Made by a program: the position numbers and the translations under genes. Source: JAFGOG01 sp034429215 (GTDB taxonomy: Bacteria; Chloroflexota; Anaerolineae; JAAYZQ01). Taken from it: a stretch of 54,545 nucleotides of DNA. This document shows positions 39,347 to 48,934 of this stretch, one piece after another. The stretch covers positions 1-54,545 of the forward strand of contig DAOUGI010000003.1 in assembly GCA_034429215.1 (NCBI GenBank). Reading direction: 5' to 3'. Position 1 is the stretch's first letter. Each line of letters starts with the position of its first letter. Under the pieces are notes generated by a model. That model was not told where the DNA came from, did no database searches, and saw only the letters and a program-made list of their open reading frames with translations.

Positions 39347-42300
39347 ATGATCCAACCGGGGGGAAGCCCGTCGGACACAGAGCCGGCGGAGCGGGCGGAG
39401 CGCCGGCAGAGTGGGGGTCGCTGGGACCAAATACAGGACCGCTGGCGGCAGCGGACGCCCTACGAAAGAGTCAGTTGGCTGGTGATCGCCCTGTCGCTGT
39501 GCGCGGCGATCGCGGTCAACCTGGTCGCCCCGATCCTATCTTGGCGCTGGACCCAACTGCCCTTCCTAGACCTGCTGCTTGAGCATACCCTGCTGGTCAG
39601 CAGCGACCACCGGTCGGACTGGAGCACCGACATCACCCAGGAAGGGTTCCCGGTCCTGGTGGCCGTCGGCGACCGGCCGGTGACCGGCGACGAGGACCTC
39701 ACCCAAGCGTTGCGCGGCCTGACACCGGGCCAGCGGGTTACACTGACCCTGCAGCGGATGGACAGCTCATCCCCCACCTATATCGAGACCACCGTCCACC
39801 AGTTCCGGACGAAGGACTGGCTGACGATGTTCTGGCTGCCGTACGGTGTTGGGTTGATCTACCTGGCGGTTGGAATATGGGTCTTTTGGCTGCGCGGCGA
39901 TCACCGCCCCGGCCAGAGCTTTGCCATGTTTTGCGCCCTTGTCGCCCTGGCCACCGGCACCCTGTTCGACATCAGTTCTACCCACACCCTGACGCGCATC
40001 TGGGTGGCATCGCTGCCTTTGACCGCTGCTGCGCTCATGCACGTGGCCCTCGTCTTTCCCGAGGAAGGCTCTGTGATCCGCCGCTGGCCGCTGGTTCGCT
40101 TCGTCCCCTACCCAATCGCCGCGGTGCTGGTTGTTGTGTCGGAATGGCGGTTGTATACCGCCGGCGACCCGCGGGCTTACCTCCCCACCTGGCGGTTGAA
40201 CTATATTGTCATGGGCCTGGCAGTGGTCGCCTTTTTCATCCTGATGCTCCACTCTCGCAGCCGGACCCTGTCGCCGATCGTGCGCCAGCAGGTGCGCATC
40301 ATCCTGATCGGCAGCGCCCTGGCCTTTGTGCCAATGGCCGTCTTCCTGGCCCTGACCGGGCTGGGGGTCGCTATCCGCTTCCAGGATGCTCTCTACCTGC
40401 CTACTCTGATCATCTTCCCGCTGGCGATCGCCTACGCCATTTTGCGCTACCGGCTGCTTGGTATGGATCTGCTGGTCAGCCGGGGGTTGGGCTATGCCAT
40501 CCTGGTGATCGTCAGTATTGGCGCCTATCTCCTGGCCCTGACAGTGTTGAGCCGGACGCTAAAAGTCGGCCTTGTCCATGGGCCGTCCTTGCTGTTGGCC
40601 TTTGTGGTCCTGATCCTTCTTTTTGTCCTTACCCCATTGCGTAAAGGGGCAGAGCACCTTGCCGAGCGGCTGCTGGGCTGGCGCCACTTTGATTATCGCC
40701 AGGCGTTGCAGACCTTCAGCCGCGATCTGGCGACGATGCCCCTCGATCTGCCGGCCATCTTGAGCCGGCTGCTCGCCCAGATCGAGCCGGTCAGCCATTC
40801 GGCGCCGGCCCTCGTCTTTCTGTACGATCCCCACACCGATCAGTACACCTTGCAGCAGGCCACCGGTTTTGCCACGAGGCCCGACCAGGAGATCCGTTTT
40901 GAGCCCGATTGCGGCCTGGCCCGCTGGCTGAATAGCCTCGACCATCCCCTTTACCTGTTGGGTGACGAGCTCCGTTCGATCGGGCAAAAGCTGCCCTCTG
41001 AAGAAAGGGACGAATTAGAGGCCTTGGGCCTGGTCCTTTTCCTGCCCCTGCGTGGCAAGCGAGGCGAGGCCCGGAGCGCCAGCGGAGCGGGCAACGATTG
41101 GCTGCAGGGATGGATTGCGCTCGGCCCCCGTCTATCGGGCGAGCCCTACTCTCCCGACAACATCGCCTTCCTGGCGGCCTTGACCGACCAGACGGCCATT
41201 GCCGTAGACAATGCTCAATTGCTGGCGGGGGCGCGCCACCAGGCCGACGAGCTGATCGCGCTCCAGGAAACCGCCCTCGACATCTCGGCCCAGCAAGAGC
41301 TCCCGGTCCTATTGCTGGCCATCATCGAGCGGGCAACCCGCCTGTTGGGCGCGACCGGCGGTGCGATCTACCTGGTCGAAGACGATGGCCGGCAGCTGCG
41401 CTTGGTAGCCAGCCACAACCTGGGGGGCAACTATGACAACCTCGTGCTGCCACGGGGCACAGGCATAGCCGGTCGGGTTGCTCTGCGCGCCCAGCCGCTG
41501 CGGGTCGACGATTACCGGCGCTTTACTGGCAAGGCCGAAGCATTTGCCGACGCTCCTTTTCACGCCATCATGGGCGTGCCCCTCATGAGCCATGGCCAGG
41601 TGTTGGGCGTGCTCGATGTCGTCGATACCAACCCGGCCCGAACCTTCAGCCACGAGGACGAATGGCTGCTGGCCTTGTTTGCCAGCCAGGCCACCATCGC
41701 CCTGCGCAACGCGCAGCTATTTGTCGACCTGGAACGACGGGTCATCCAGTTGGACGCTCTGCGGCAGATCGGTGAGGCGGTCGACCTGCGGCGCGGCCTG
41801 GACGATCTGCTGGGCCAGATCTACCTGCAGACCGAGCGGATGATGCGGGTTGACAACTTTTACGTGGCCCTGTACGATGCTCGCCGCCAAGAGTTCACCT
41901 TCGCTTACTATGTCGAGGAGGGAGAGCGCCGAGAGCCTACGCCCAAGACCTGGCCGCTGGGCACCGGACTGACCAGCGAGATCGTCCGGCTGCGCTCGCC
42001 GATCATCACCGACGACTATTTGACCGAATGCCAGCGGCGGGGGGTTCCGGCAAGCGGCACGCCGGGCAGGGCGTGGTTGGGCGTTCCGCTGATAGCCGGG
42101 GATCAGGTGCTGGGAGTCCTCAACGTCTCCAGTTTCCAGCCCGACTATCGCTATACCCCCGAGCAGATCCAGGTCATGTTGGCCATCGCCGATCAGGCCG
42201 CCGCCGCCATCGAGCGAATAGGGTTGTACCAGGAGATGAAAGCCCGCGCCACCGAGCTGGCCACACTGAACGAGGTGAGCCAGACGATCAACTCCACGCT

Positions 42301-44686
42301 CGACCTGGACAACGTCCTGAACCTGATCATGAACAAGGTGGTCGAGATCCTGGACGTAGAGGCCGGGTCGCTGCTCCTGCTGGACGAGGAATCAGGCGAC
42401 CTGGTCTTTCAAGTGGCCCTGGGCGCTCCCGGCCAAAAGGACAAGCATGGCCGGCGGAGATCGCCGAGATCCCCAACCGGGGAATCGCGGCCATCCCAGG
42501 ACCCTGGCGAAGCGGGCGCAGCGGGCGGCAGCCAAGTGTTGATTGGCCGCCACCATCCAATGGGCAGCGGCATTGCCGGTCACGTGGCCCAGAGCGGACA
42601 GGCAGAGATCGTCAACGACGTGCATGGCGATCCTCGTTGGAAGCGAGACGTGGACAAGGACACCGGGTTGGCCACCCGCAGCATCCTGTGTGTGCCGATG
42701 ATGAGCCGCGACCGGGTGATCGGCGTCATTGAGGCGATCAACCACCGTGATGGTACCCCCTTCCGGCAAAGCGAATCTGACCTGCTGGTCGCCTTTGCCG
42801 GTCAGGCCGCCGTCGCCATCGAAAATGCCCGCCTGTACACCATGACCGACCAGGCCCTGGCCCAACGGGTCGACGAGCTGTCGACTATGCAGCGCATCGA
42901 TCGGGAGCTGAACGCTGCCCTCGACTTTGACCGGGTCATGGATATGACCATCGAGTGGGCGCTGCGGGGCACAGGAGCCACGGTAGGTGTGATCGGCCTG
43001 CGCGATGACCGTGAGTCCTGGAGCGCCAGCGGACAGGCAGGAACGCCGGCGGCTGTGGGCGAGCGAAGCGAAGGCCGTCAGGGTTTCTTGCTTTTGGCCA
43101 GCCGGGGATTTCCTCCCGGCTACTACCAACAGGAATCGTGGCCCCTCCGGCGGGGTATCGCCGGCCGCGTCATCTTTACCGGCGAGCCGGCCCTTGTCGA
43201 CGACGTGAGCCTGGACCCCGATTATTACCCTGCCCTGGCAGAAACCCGCTCCCAGCTCACCGTCCCCATCCGCCGCGAAGGGTCGGTTGTCGGCGTCATC
43301 GACGTTGAAAGTCCCAAGGTGGGCGCCTTTAACGACGAGCACCTGGCCTTTATCCGCCGCCTGGCCGACCACGCCGCCGTCGCCATCGAGAACGCCCGAT
43401 TGTACCGGGAGACACAGCAGCGGCTGAGGGAGCTCAGCGTGCTATTCGACACCAGCGCCGCCCTGTCAACCACCCTGGACGTGGACGAGGTGCTGCACAT
43501 CATCGCCCGGCAGGTGACCGCCATTTTGGGTGCTGACGGCTGTGCCATCTCGAACTGGGACCGGGAGCAGGATGCCTTGGTGACGATGCTGGACTATACC
43601 CGGGATGAGTCAACCCTCGATGCGCAGGGGCGTAAGGAGATGCCGGCGGTCTACCCGCTGGCCGATTACCCGGCGTCGCGCCAGGTACTGGAACGCCGCC
43701 AGCCGATCGCCATCCGGGCCGGCGATCCGGACGCCGATCCGGCTGAGGTGCGCTTGATGCTGGAACAGGATGTCCACCACCTGTTGATGGTGCCGATGAT
43801 CGTCCATGACGAGGTGGTCGGCATGCTGGAGCCGTTCCAGGCCTGCGAGGATCGGCCCTTTACGCAGACCGACATCGGCCTGGTTCAGACGCTCGCCAAC
43901 CAGGCTGCCGCTGCTTTGGAGAACGCCCGCCTGTACGAAGGGGTGGCCCAGGCCAACCAGGCCAAGTCAGAGTTCATCGACTTTGTCGCCCACGAGCTTA
44001 AGCAGCCGATGACCTCGATGCAGGGCTACGCCCGGCTCCTGACCATGGGCATCGGCGGCGAGCTGGCCCCGATGCAGGCCCAATTCGTGCAGGTCATTAC
44101 CTCCAATGTGGATCGCATGGGCAAGCTGGTCAACGACCTGCTCGAGATCTCGCGCCTGGAGGCGGGCCGCACCACCCTCAGGCTGGAGCCGGTCCATCTG
44201 CGCGAGGTGATCGACGAGACGCTGATCAACACTCGCACCGAGATCGATGCCCGCCACCATACCCTGGAGGTGGCCGTCCCCGACGACCTGCCGCCTGTCA
44301 TGGGCGACCGGGAGCGCCTGATCCAGATCCTGACCAACCTGGTGAGCAACGCCTACAAGTATACGCCCGAAGGCGGCCGCATCCGCATCGCCGTTCCCTG
44401 CCCTGCGGGTGAGACAGGCGATGGGCACGACGAGCAGCAGGTACCCCCCGGTCATCTGCGGGTCTGCGTCTGCGATACCGGCATCGGCATGTCGCCGCAG
44501 GAGCTGGTTGGCCTCCAGGAAAAGTTCTTCCGCGCCGACCAGCCCTTGGTTCGCGAGCAGCCGGGCACCGGCCTGGGCGTGTCGATCACCCGCGGCCTGG
44601 TGGCGCTGCACGGCGGCGAGCTTTTCGTCGAGAGCGAGGTCGGCAAAGGGACTACCTTTAGCTTTACCGTGCCGATGGCGGCCTAG
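39347..44686 (+). CDS. Membrane-bound histidine kinase with PDZ-like sensor region and about six GAF domains
   Basis: 1779 residues from MIQPGGSPSDTEP; a longer reading from an ATG 18 codons upstream is possible. TM1 about 45-65. An extracytoplasmic stretch about 80-150 resembles a PDZ domain (FPVLVAVGDRPVTGDEDLTQ, then GLTPGQRVTLTLQR). About eight more membrane helices follow to about 440. Then GAF domains at roughly 455-625, 640-800, 810-965, 975-1165, 1175-1360 and 1365-1530; HisKA with FIDFVAHELKQPMTSMQGY (His near 1549); HATPase with NLVSNAYKYTPEGG, CDTGIGM and GTGLGVSITRGL. Two of the GAF domains carry Gly/Ser/Arg-rich insertions that look like repeat DNA. No receiver or response regulator gene is next to it, so its partner is elsewhere. 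Signal unknown. Confidence 0.9.
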   Translation: MIQPGGSPSDTEPAERAERRQSGGRWDQIQDRWRQRTPYERVSWLVIALSLCAAIAVNLVAPILSWRWTQLPFLDLLLEHTLLVSSDHRSDWSTDITQEGFPVLVAVGDRPVTGDEDLTQALRGLTPGQRVTLTLQRMDSSSPTYIETTVHQFRTKDWLTMFWLPYGVGLIYLAVGIWVFWLRGDHRPGQSFAMFCALVALATGTLFDISSTHTLTRIWVASLPLTAAALMHVALVFPEEGSVIRRWPLVRFVPYPIAAVLVVVSEWRLYTAGDPRAYLPTWRLNYIVMGLAVVAFFILMLHSRSRTLSPIVRQQVRIILIGSALAFVPMAVFLALTGLGVAIRFQDALYLPTLIIFPLAIAYAILRYRLLGMDLLVSRGLGYAILVIVSIGAYLLALTVLSRTLKVGLVHGPSLLLAFVVLILLFVLTPLRKGAEHLAERLLGWRHFDYRQALQTFSRDLATMPLDLPAILSRLLAQIEPVSHSAPALVFLYDPHTDQYTLQQATGFATRPDQEIRFEPDCGLARWLNSLDHPLYLLGDELRSIGQKLPSEERDELEALGLVLFLPLRGKRGEARSASGAGNDWLQGWIALGPRLSGEPYSPDNIAFLAALTDQTAIAVDNAQLLAGARHQADELIALQETALDISAQQELPVLLLAIIERATRLLGATGGAIYLVEDDGRQLRLVASHNLGGNYDNLVLPRGTGIAGRVALRAQPLRVDDYRRFTGKAEAFADAPFHAIMGVPLMSHGQVLGVLDVVDTNPARTFSHEDEWLLALFASQATIALRNAQLFVDLERRVIQLDALRQIGEAVDLRRGLDDLLGQIYLQTERMMRVDNFYVALYDARRQEFTFAYYVEEGERREPTPKTWPLGTGLTSEIVRLRSPIITDDYLTECQRRGVPASGTPGRAWLGVPLIAGDQVLGVLNVSSFQPDYRYTPEQIQVMLAIADQAAAAIERIGLYQEMKARATELATLNEVSQTINSTLDLDNVLNLIMNKVVEILDVEAGSLLLLDEESGDLVFQVALGAPGQKDKHGRRRSPRSPTGESRPSQDPGEAGAAGGSQVLIGRHHPMGSGIAGHVAQSGQAEIVNDVHGDPRWKRDVDKDTGLATRSILCVPMMSRDRVIGVIEAINHRDGTPFRQSESDLLVAFAGQAAVAIENARLYTMTDQALAQRVDELSTMQRIDRELNAALDFDRVMDMTIEWALRGTGATVGVIGLRDDRESWSASGQAGTPAAVGERSEGRQGFLLLASRGFPPGYYQQESWPLRRGIAGRVIFTGEPALVDDVSLDPDYYPALAETRSQLTVPIRREGSVVGVIDVESPKVGAFNDEHLAFIRRLADHAAVAIENARLYRETQQRLRELSVLFDTSAALSTTLDVDEVLHIIARQVTAILGADGCAISNWDREQDALVTMLDYTRDESTLDAQGRKEMPAVYPLADYPASRQVLERRQPIAIRAGDPDADPAEVRLMLEQDVHHLLMVPMIVHDEVVGMLEPFQACEDRPFTQTDIGLVQTLANQAAAALENARLYEGVAQANQAKSEFIDFVAHELKQPMTSMQGYARLLTMGIGGELAPMQAQFVQVITSNVDRMGKLVNDLLEISRLEAGRTTLRLEPVHLREVIDETLINTRTEIDARHHTLEVAVPDDLPPVMGDRERLIQILTNLVSNAYKYTPEGGRIRIAVPCPAGETGDGHDEQQVPPGHLRVCVCDTGIGMSPQELVGLQEKFFRADQPLVREQPGTGLGVSITRGLVALHGGELFVESEVGKGTTFSFTVPMAA

Positions 44687-44800
44687 ATCGCTCTCATGTG
44701 ATGATCGGGGGATCGTATCCCTCGGCTTGTCGTGGTGTTCTCATCCGTGATGGCGCCCCTTTGCTGTGGAGCCGGCCATACATCGGTGGGGGAGGTGGAC

Positions 44801-45661
44801 GTGGAACAGACGGTCAGGATCGTAACCGACAGCGGGAGTGATTTGCCGCCCCATCTGCGGCAGCAATTGGACATTGAATCCGTTTCGCTGACCATGCACT
44901 TTGGGTCAGAGGTCTATCACGAGGGCGAGCTGACGGCAGACGAATTCTGGGCCAAGTCCGCCGGCCCTCATCATCCCCAGACCTCTCAGCCTCCCGTGGG
45001 AGCCTACGAAGAAGTATTTGAACGGTTAGTTGCCCTCGGCAAGCAGGTGTTGTGCGTGACGATCACCGGCAAGCACAGCGGCACTTTCAACTCCGCCTGC
45101 CTGGCCGCCCAACGCTTCGGCGAGGCGGTGACCGTCTTTGATTCCTATTCCCTGTCCCTGGGCCAAGGAGTGCAGGCCCTGGTCGCGGCCGAGGCGGCGC
45201 GGGCCGGGCGCTCCATGGCCGAGATCCTCGCCCTGTTGGAGAGCCTGCGGGACCGGATGCGGCTGCTGATCGTGCTGGATACACTGGAGAACCTGCGGCG
45301 CGGCGGACGGGCAGCCGCCTTCATCGCCGTCGCCGACCGGATGGCGCGGGCGCTAAACATCAAAGTCATCATCAACATGGAAGAAGGTCAGCTGCGGCTG
45401 TCAAGCGCGTCCCGCTCCTTCAAGAGCGGGGTAGCCCGCGTGTTGGATGCGATCGCGCAGATGGGACCCGTCGAGCACCTGGCCGTGGTCCACACCCGCA
45501 ACCTGTCGACCGCACAGCAGGTGGCCGAGCAGCTAGCGCAGCGCGTCGGCTTTCCCCGAGAGCGCATCTGGCTGCAAGAGACAGAGGGCGTGCTGGCCGT
45601 TCATGCCGGCCCGGGCGTTATCGGGATTATGGCCGTGCCCGGCAGCTCGCCCTCCCCCTAG
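44801..45661 (+). CDS. DegV-family fatty-acid-binding protein
   Basis: 286 residues from the GTG of VEQTVRIVTDSGSDLPP, chosen because GGAGGTGGAC stands directly upstream; an in-frame ATG 23 codons earlier has no ribosome-binding site. Family marks: IVTDSGSDLP, SQPPVGAYEEVFE (TSQPS-type motif), VTITGKHSGTFNSA, and DSYSLSLGQG, then LDTLENLRRGGR. DegV/FakB proteins bind a fatty acid that is phosphorylated by FakA for phospholipid synthesis. No fakA-like gene is present nearby. The fatty-acid contact residues at the SGT loop are kept. The 110-base upstream gap holds no clear promoter. Confidence 0.92.
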   Translation: MEQTVRIVTDSGSDLPPHLRQQLDIESVSLTMHFGSEVYHEGELTADEFWAKSAGPHHPQTSQPPVGAYEEVFERLVALGKQVLCVTITGKHSGTFNSACLAAQRFGEAVTVFDSYSLSLGQGVQALVAAEAARAGRSMAEILALLESLRDRMRLLIVLDTLENLRRGGRAAAFIAVADRMARALNIKVIINMEEGQLRLSSASRSFKSGVARVLDAIAQMGPVEHLAVVHTRNLSTAQQVAEQLAQRVGFPRERIWLQETEGVLAVHAGPGVIGIMAVPGSSPSP

Positions 45662-45712
45662 CCGCGCTCGCCGAGGCGCCCGTCAATCGAGGCTATTCCT
45701 GCCTGGGCCGGC

Positions 45713-45931
45713 TCAGTCCTCTTCCTGGTGATACTTGAACGACACCTTCACCTTCGTTCGGTAGGCGACGATCTCCCCGTCCTCGATCTGCATATCCATC
45801 TTGGTGACCTCGGCGATGCGCAGGTCCTTCAGCGTTTTCATGGCCGTCTCGACGGCGGCCTTGGCCGCCTTTTCCCACGACTCGGTGCTGGTGCCGATCA
45901 GCTCGATCACCTTGTAGACACTTTCCGCCAT
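45713..45931 (-). CDS. Dodecin family flavin-binding protein
   Basis: 72 residues, a complete dodecin: VYKVIELIGTSTESWEKAAK, AVETAMKTLKDLRIAEV and VAYRTKVKVSFKYH. Dodecins form hollow 12-mers that store riboflavin or FMN, or CoA in some bacteria. The typical bacterial form has Trp (SW) at the flavin stack, seen here in ESWEKA. Start supported by AGGAGAGGA upstream and a good promoter. Single-gene unit. Confidence 0.95.
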   Translation of the reverse strand: MAESVYKVIELIGTSTESWEKAAKAAVETAMKTLKDLRIAEVTKMDMQIEDGEIVAYRTKVKVSFKYHQEED

Positions 45932-45989
45932 TTTCCTCTCCTTTTGCTCTTGGGATTCAAGCCCGGCGGAGCCGGGTCAGGATGATCCC

Positions 45990-46017
45990 ATTATATCATA
46001 CTCTGCGCCCTAGTCAA
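45990..46017 (-). promoter_or_regulatory. Promoter of the dodecin gene
   Basis: Minus strand TTGACT (46012-46017), 16 bases, TATAAT (45990-45995) with an extended TG before the -10. The leader, about 50 bases, contains the hairpin CCCGGC-TCC-GCCGGG (45962-45977). Confidence 0.75.
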
Positions 46018-46055
46018 TAGGCCCACAACACGATCGCCCCTCGCCAAGCTCAAGT

Positions 46056-46087
46056 AAGAGGCTCGAGGGGCGCCCCTCGAACCTCTT
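46056..46087 (-). terminator. Palindromic terminator-like structure after trpB
   Basis: AAGAGG (46056-46061), CGAGGGGC (46064-46071), GCCCCTCG (46072-46079), CCTCTT (46082-46087) make a nearly perfect 32-base palindrome, with a further CGCCCCTCG copy at 46035-46043 that could pair as an alternative. It stands just past the trpB stop. There is no long T-run, so termination may be partial. Confidence 0.5.
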
Positions 46088-46104
46088 AACGCCTAAAGCT
46101 TCTA

Positions 46105-47475
46105 TCAATCCACCTTTGGCAGGTGCTCCAGCGCCTCGTCGATCTCGTCCCGGGGATGCTCGTGGTTCGTCAACTGTCCGGCCAGGTAGTTATCGTAGGC
46201 GCCCAAGTCAAGGTAGCCATGGCCGCTCAAGTTGAACAGGATCACCCGCTTTTCGCCCGCCTCCTTGGCCGCCAGCGCCTCGTCGATCGCCACCCGGACG
46301 GCGTGGGCCGACTCGGGGGCCACGATCAGCCCTTCGGTCGCCGCGAACTGCAGCGCTGCCTGGAACACCGGCCTCTGCAGGACGGCCCGCGCCTCGATCT
46401 GGCCGGCTTTGTGCAGGGCGGAAAGGGTGGGCGCCATGCCGTGGTAGCGCAGCCCGCCAGCGTGGATGCCGGCAGGCATGAAGGTGTGGCCCAGGGTGAA
46501 CATCTTGAGCAGCGGTGTCAGGTGGGCCGTGTCGCCATAGTCGTAGGCATACAACCCTCGCGTCAGCGTCGGGCAGGCGGTCGGCTCGACTGCCACAAAG
46601 CGCGTCTTGAGCCCCTTGGCGAACTTGACGCGCATAAAGGGATAGGCTATCCCGGCAAAGTTCGAGCCGCCGCCCACGCAGCCGATCACCACGTCGGGAT
46701 ATTCCCCGGCCAGATCCATCTGCTCCAGCGCCTCCTCGCCGATAACCGTCTGATGCATCAGCACGTGGTTGAGCACACTGCCCAGCGAGTACTTGGTGTC
46801 GCCGCCGCTCTTGGCCGCTACCTCCACCGCTTCGCTGATGGCCATGCCCAGGCTGCCGTTTGAATCAGGATGCTCGGCCAGGATGCTGCGGCCCGACTCG
46901 GTCTCGTCGCTGGGGCTGGCCGACACCGTCGCTCCCCACGCCTGCATCATCGACCGGCGGTACGGCTTTTGCCGGTAGCTGACCTTGACCATGAACACCT
47001 TGCACTCCAGCCCGAACAGTTGGCAGCCAAAGGCCAGGGCCGAGCCCCACTGCCCGGCGCCCGTTTCGGTCGAGATCCGCTTGACGCCCGCCTGCTTGTT
47101 GTAAAAGGCCTGGGCCACGGCGGTGTTGGGCTTGTGGCTGCCGGCCGGGCTGACCGACTCGTTCTTGTAGTAGATGTGGGCCGGCGTGTCCAGCAGCTTT
47201 TCCAGGCGGCGCGCCCGGACCAACGGCGTGGGTCTCCATATCCTGTACACCTCGCGCACCGGCTCGGGGATCTCGACGAACCGCTCGGTGGTCACCTCCT
47301 GGGCGATCAGATCCATCGGGAAGAGCGGCGCCAGGTCGTCGGGAGTGATCGGCTGGCCGGTGCCGGGGTGCAGCACCGGCGGAAAGGTCACCGGCGCATC
47401 GGCCGTAATGTTGTACCACGCCTTTGGGATACGATCTTCGGACAGTAGTATGCGGTTGTTTTCATTGATACTCAT
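46105..47475 (-). CDS. trpB: Tryptophan synthase beta chain, TrpB2-type
   Basis: 456 residues, longer than the classic TrpB (about 400). It has the extended N terminus typical of TrpB2 (PKAWYNITADAPVTFPPVLHP), RPTPLVRARRLEK, the PLP lysine in SPAGSHKPNTAVAQ, STETGAGQWGSALAFG, CVGGGSNFAGIAYPF and the C-terminal LSGHGYLDL. TrpB2 enzymes make tryptophan from indole and serine without needing TrpA. The start MSINENN is preferred over an ATG eight codons earlier because AAGGAG lies between them, nine bases upstream of the chosen start. It is 36 bases downstream of trpS and probably under the same Trp-sensing T-box, which makes regulation by tRNA(Trp) charging likely. Confidence 0.92.
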   Translation of the reverse strand: MSINENNRILLSEDRIPKAWYNITADAPVTFPPVLHPGTGQPITPDDLAPLFPMDLIAQEVTTERFVEIPEPVREVYRIWRPTPLVRARRLEKLLDTPAHIYYKNESVSPAGSHKPNTAVAQAFYNKQAGVKRISTETGAGQWGSALAFGCQLFGLECKVFMVKVSYRQKPYRRSMMQAWGATVSASPSDETESGRSILAEHPDSNGSLGMAISEAVEVAAKSGGDTKYSLGSVLNHVLMHQTVIGEEALEQMDLAGEYPDVVIGCVGGGSNFAGIAYPFMRVKFAKGLKTRFVAVEPTACPTLTRGLYAYDYGDTAHLTPLLKMFTLGHTFMPAGIHAGGLRYHGMAPTLSALHKAGQIEARAVLQRPVFQAALQFAATEGLIVAPESAHAVRVAIDEALAAKEAGEKRVILFNLSGHGYLDLGAYDNYLAGQLTNHEHPRDEIDEALEHLPKVD

Positions 47476-47511
47476 CTTCGTTTTCTCCTTTTTCTGCATG
47501 ATTTTGTGTTA

Positions 47512-48537
47512 TCAGATCTTGTCGGCCTTGAGCATCTGCGGGCCGTACAGGCCCATTGCGTCGTGGACCATCTCCATCGTTTCCTGCGCGCTCGCCCGGG
47601 CGCGTCGCGTGCCCTGCGCCAGCAGGTCGTCCACCAACCCCGGCGTGGCTTCATAGCGCGCTCGCTGCTCGCGCAGCGGTTCCAGCAAGCTGTTGATCGC
47701 CCGCGCCAGCTTGCGCTTAACCTCCACGTCGCCCACCTTACCCAGGAGGTAGCGCTCTTTCAGGTCGTTCACCTCGTCCACGTCCGGGTTAAAGGCGTCG
47801 TGGTAGATGAACACCGGGTTGCCCTCCACCCGGCCGGGGATGTCGGCCCGGATGCGCGCCGGGTCGGTGTACATGCCCGCCACCTTGCGCTCCACCGTCG
47901 CAGCGTCGTCGGACAGATAGATGGCGTTGTCCAGGCTCTTGCTCATTTTGGCCTGGCCGTCGGTGCCGATCAGCGTGGGCACCTCGCCGATCAGCGGATC
48001 GGGGATGGGGAACACCTCGCCGTACATCTGGTTAAAGCGCCGGGCAAGCTCGCGGCTCAGCTCGACGTGCGCCTCGTTGTCCTTGCCCACCGGCACCAGG
48101 TGTGCCCGGGGCAGCAGAATGTCGGCCGCCTGCAGCACCGGGTAGCCGAGCAGCCCAAAAGGCATGGTGTCCAGGTTGGCGTCGCGGGCCATCTCCTTGA
48201 GACTGGGGATCCGCTCCAGGCGCGGCACGGTGACCAGCATCTCCAGCAGCAGGTTCAGCTCGTACGTCTCGGGCACCGCCGACTGGACAAAGATGACGCT
48301 CCGTTCCGGGTCGATGCCTGCTGCTAAATAGTCCAGCACCATGCCGCGGATATTCTGGGCCACCTGGTTGATCCGCTCCTTCTCCGGCCTGGTAGTCAGC
48401 ATGTGCAGATCGGCGATGATAAAGTAGCAGTCGTATTCGCCCTGTAGCTGCACCCGGTTCTTCAAGCTGCCCACATAATGGCCCAGGTGCAGCTTGCCGG
48501 TCGGCCGGTCGCCGGTCAATAACCTCTTGCGTTCCAT
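47512..48537 (-). CDS. trpS: Tryptophanyl-tRNA synthetase
   Basis: 341 residues, class Ic synthetase. The HIGH motif is GKLHLGHYVGSL near residue 18, and the KMSKS motif is AKMSKSLDNAIYL near 200. TGDRPTG at the start and GLLGYPVLQAADILL are characteristic of bacterial TrpRS. It charges tRNA(Trp). AAGGAGGT lies six bases before the ATG. The T-box leader upstream ends only about 20 bases before that ribosome-binding site. The gene is followed by trpB2 in the same transcript. Confidence 0.97.
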   Translation of the reverse strand: MERKRLLTGDRPTGKLHLGHYVGSLKNRVQLQGEYDCYFIIADLHMLTTRPEKERINQVAQNIRGMVLDYLAAGIDPERSVIFVQSAVPETYELNLLLEMLVTVPRLERIPSLKEMARDANLDTMPFGLLGYPVLQAADILLPRAHLVPVGKDNEAHVELSRELARRFNQMYGEVFPIPDPLIGEVPTLIGTDGQAKMSKSLDNAIYLSDDAATVERKVAGMYTDPARIRADIPGRVEGNPVFIYHDAFNPDVDEVNDLKERYLLGKVGDVEVKRKLARAINSLLEPLREQRARYEATPGLVDDLLAQGTRRARASAQETMEMVHDAMGLYGPQMLKADKI

Positions 48538-48557
48538 CTCTACCTCCTTTCCGCCGC

Positions 48558-48597
48558 AAATAAAAAGACGCCCGCCCTCATCAGAGGGCGAGCGTCT
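48558..48597 (-). terminator. Rho-independent terminator of the T-box leader
   Basis: Minus strand AGACGCTCGCCCTC (48584-48597), loop TGAT, GAGGGCGGGCGTCT (48566-48579), followed by TTTTTATTT. The stem is 14 base pairs with one G-T pair. This is the attenuator that uncharged tRNA would prevent from forming. Confidence 0.9.
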
Positions 48598-48928
48598 CTA
48601 TGCCATACGGCAGACACCCGTGGTGCCACCTCACTTAGGCCGGTTGACCTGCTCTACAAAAAAAGAATCCGCCGGTGACGGCGGATTGGAATAGGGCCAG
48701 CCTCACTCTGTGCAGGTACGGCCTCCTCAAAGGAGAGCGATACCCTCAGCCCTGATAACGGTGGCGTCTCCGGCCCAGACTACTGACCCCGGCAGGGTGT
48801 TCGGTGGGCAACTCCCAGGCCCATTCACCGCCGGCGCCGGTATCGGGCTTCCACCACCCCCCCGACTCTCTGAACCTCGCTTCGGCGACTACTAGTCCTG
48901 ATCGCAGTCGTTCCTCTATTCACTTGTG
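48598..48928 (-). promoter_or_regulatory. T-box riboswitch, tRNA(Trp)-sensing
   Basis: The leader shows the conserved T-box core GGTGGCACCACGGG (48617-48630 on the minus strand), just before the terminator. The 5' part carries stem I elements: GTGAATAGAGGAACGACTGC (near 48915), CGAGGTTCAGAGAGTC and the distal loop GGTGGAAGCCC. A likely specifier triplet is TGG (48821-48823) in GGTGAATGGGCC, which would pair with the tRNA(Trp) anticodon. Uncharged tRNA(Trp) would stabilise the antiterminator and turn on trpS-trpB. The exact specifier needs folding to confirm. Confidence 0.9.
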
Positions 48929-48934
48929 GGCGAG

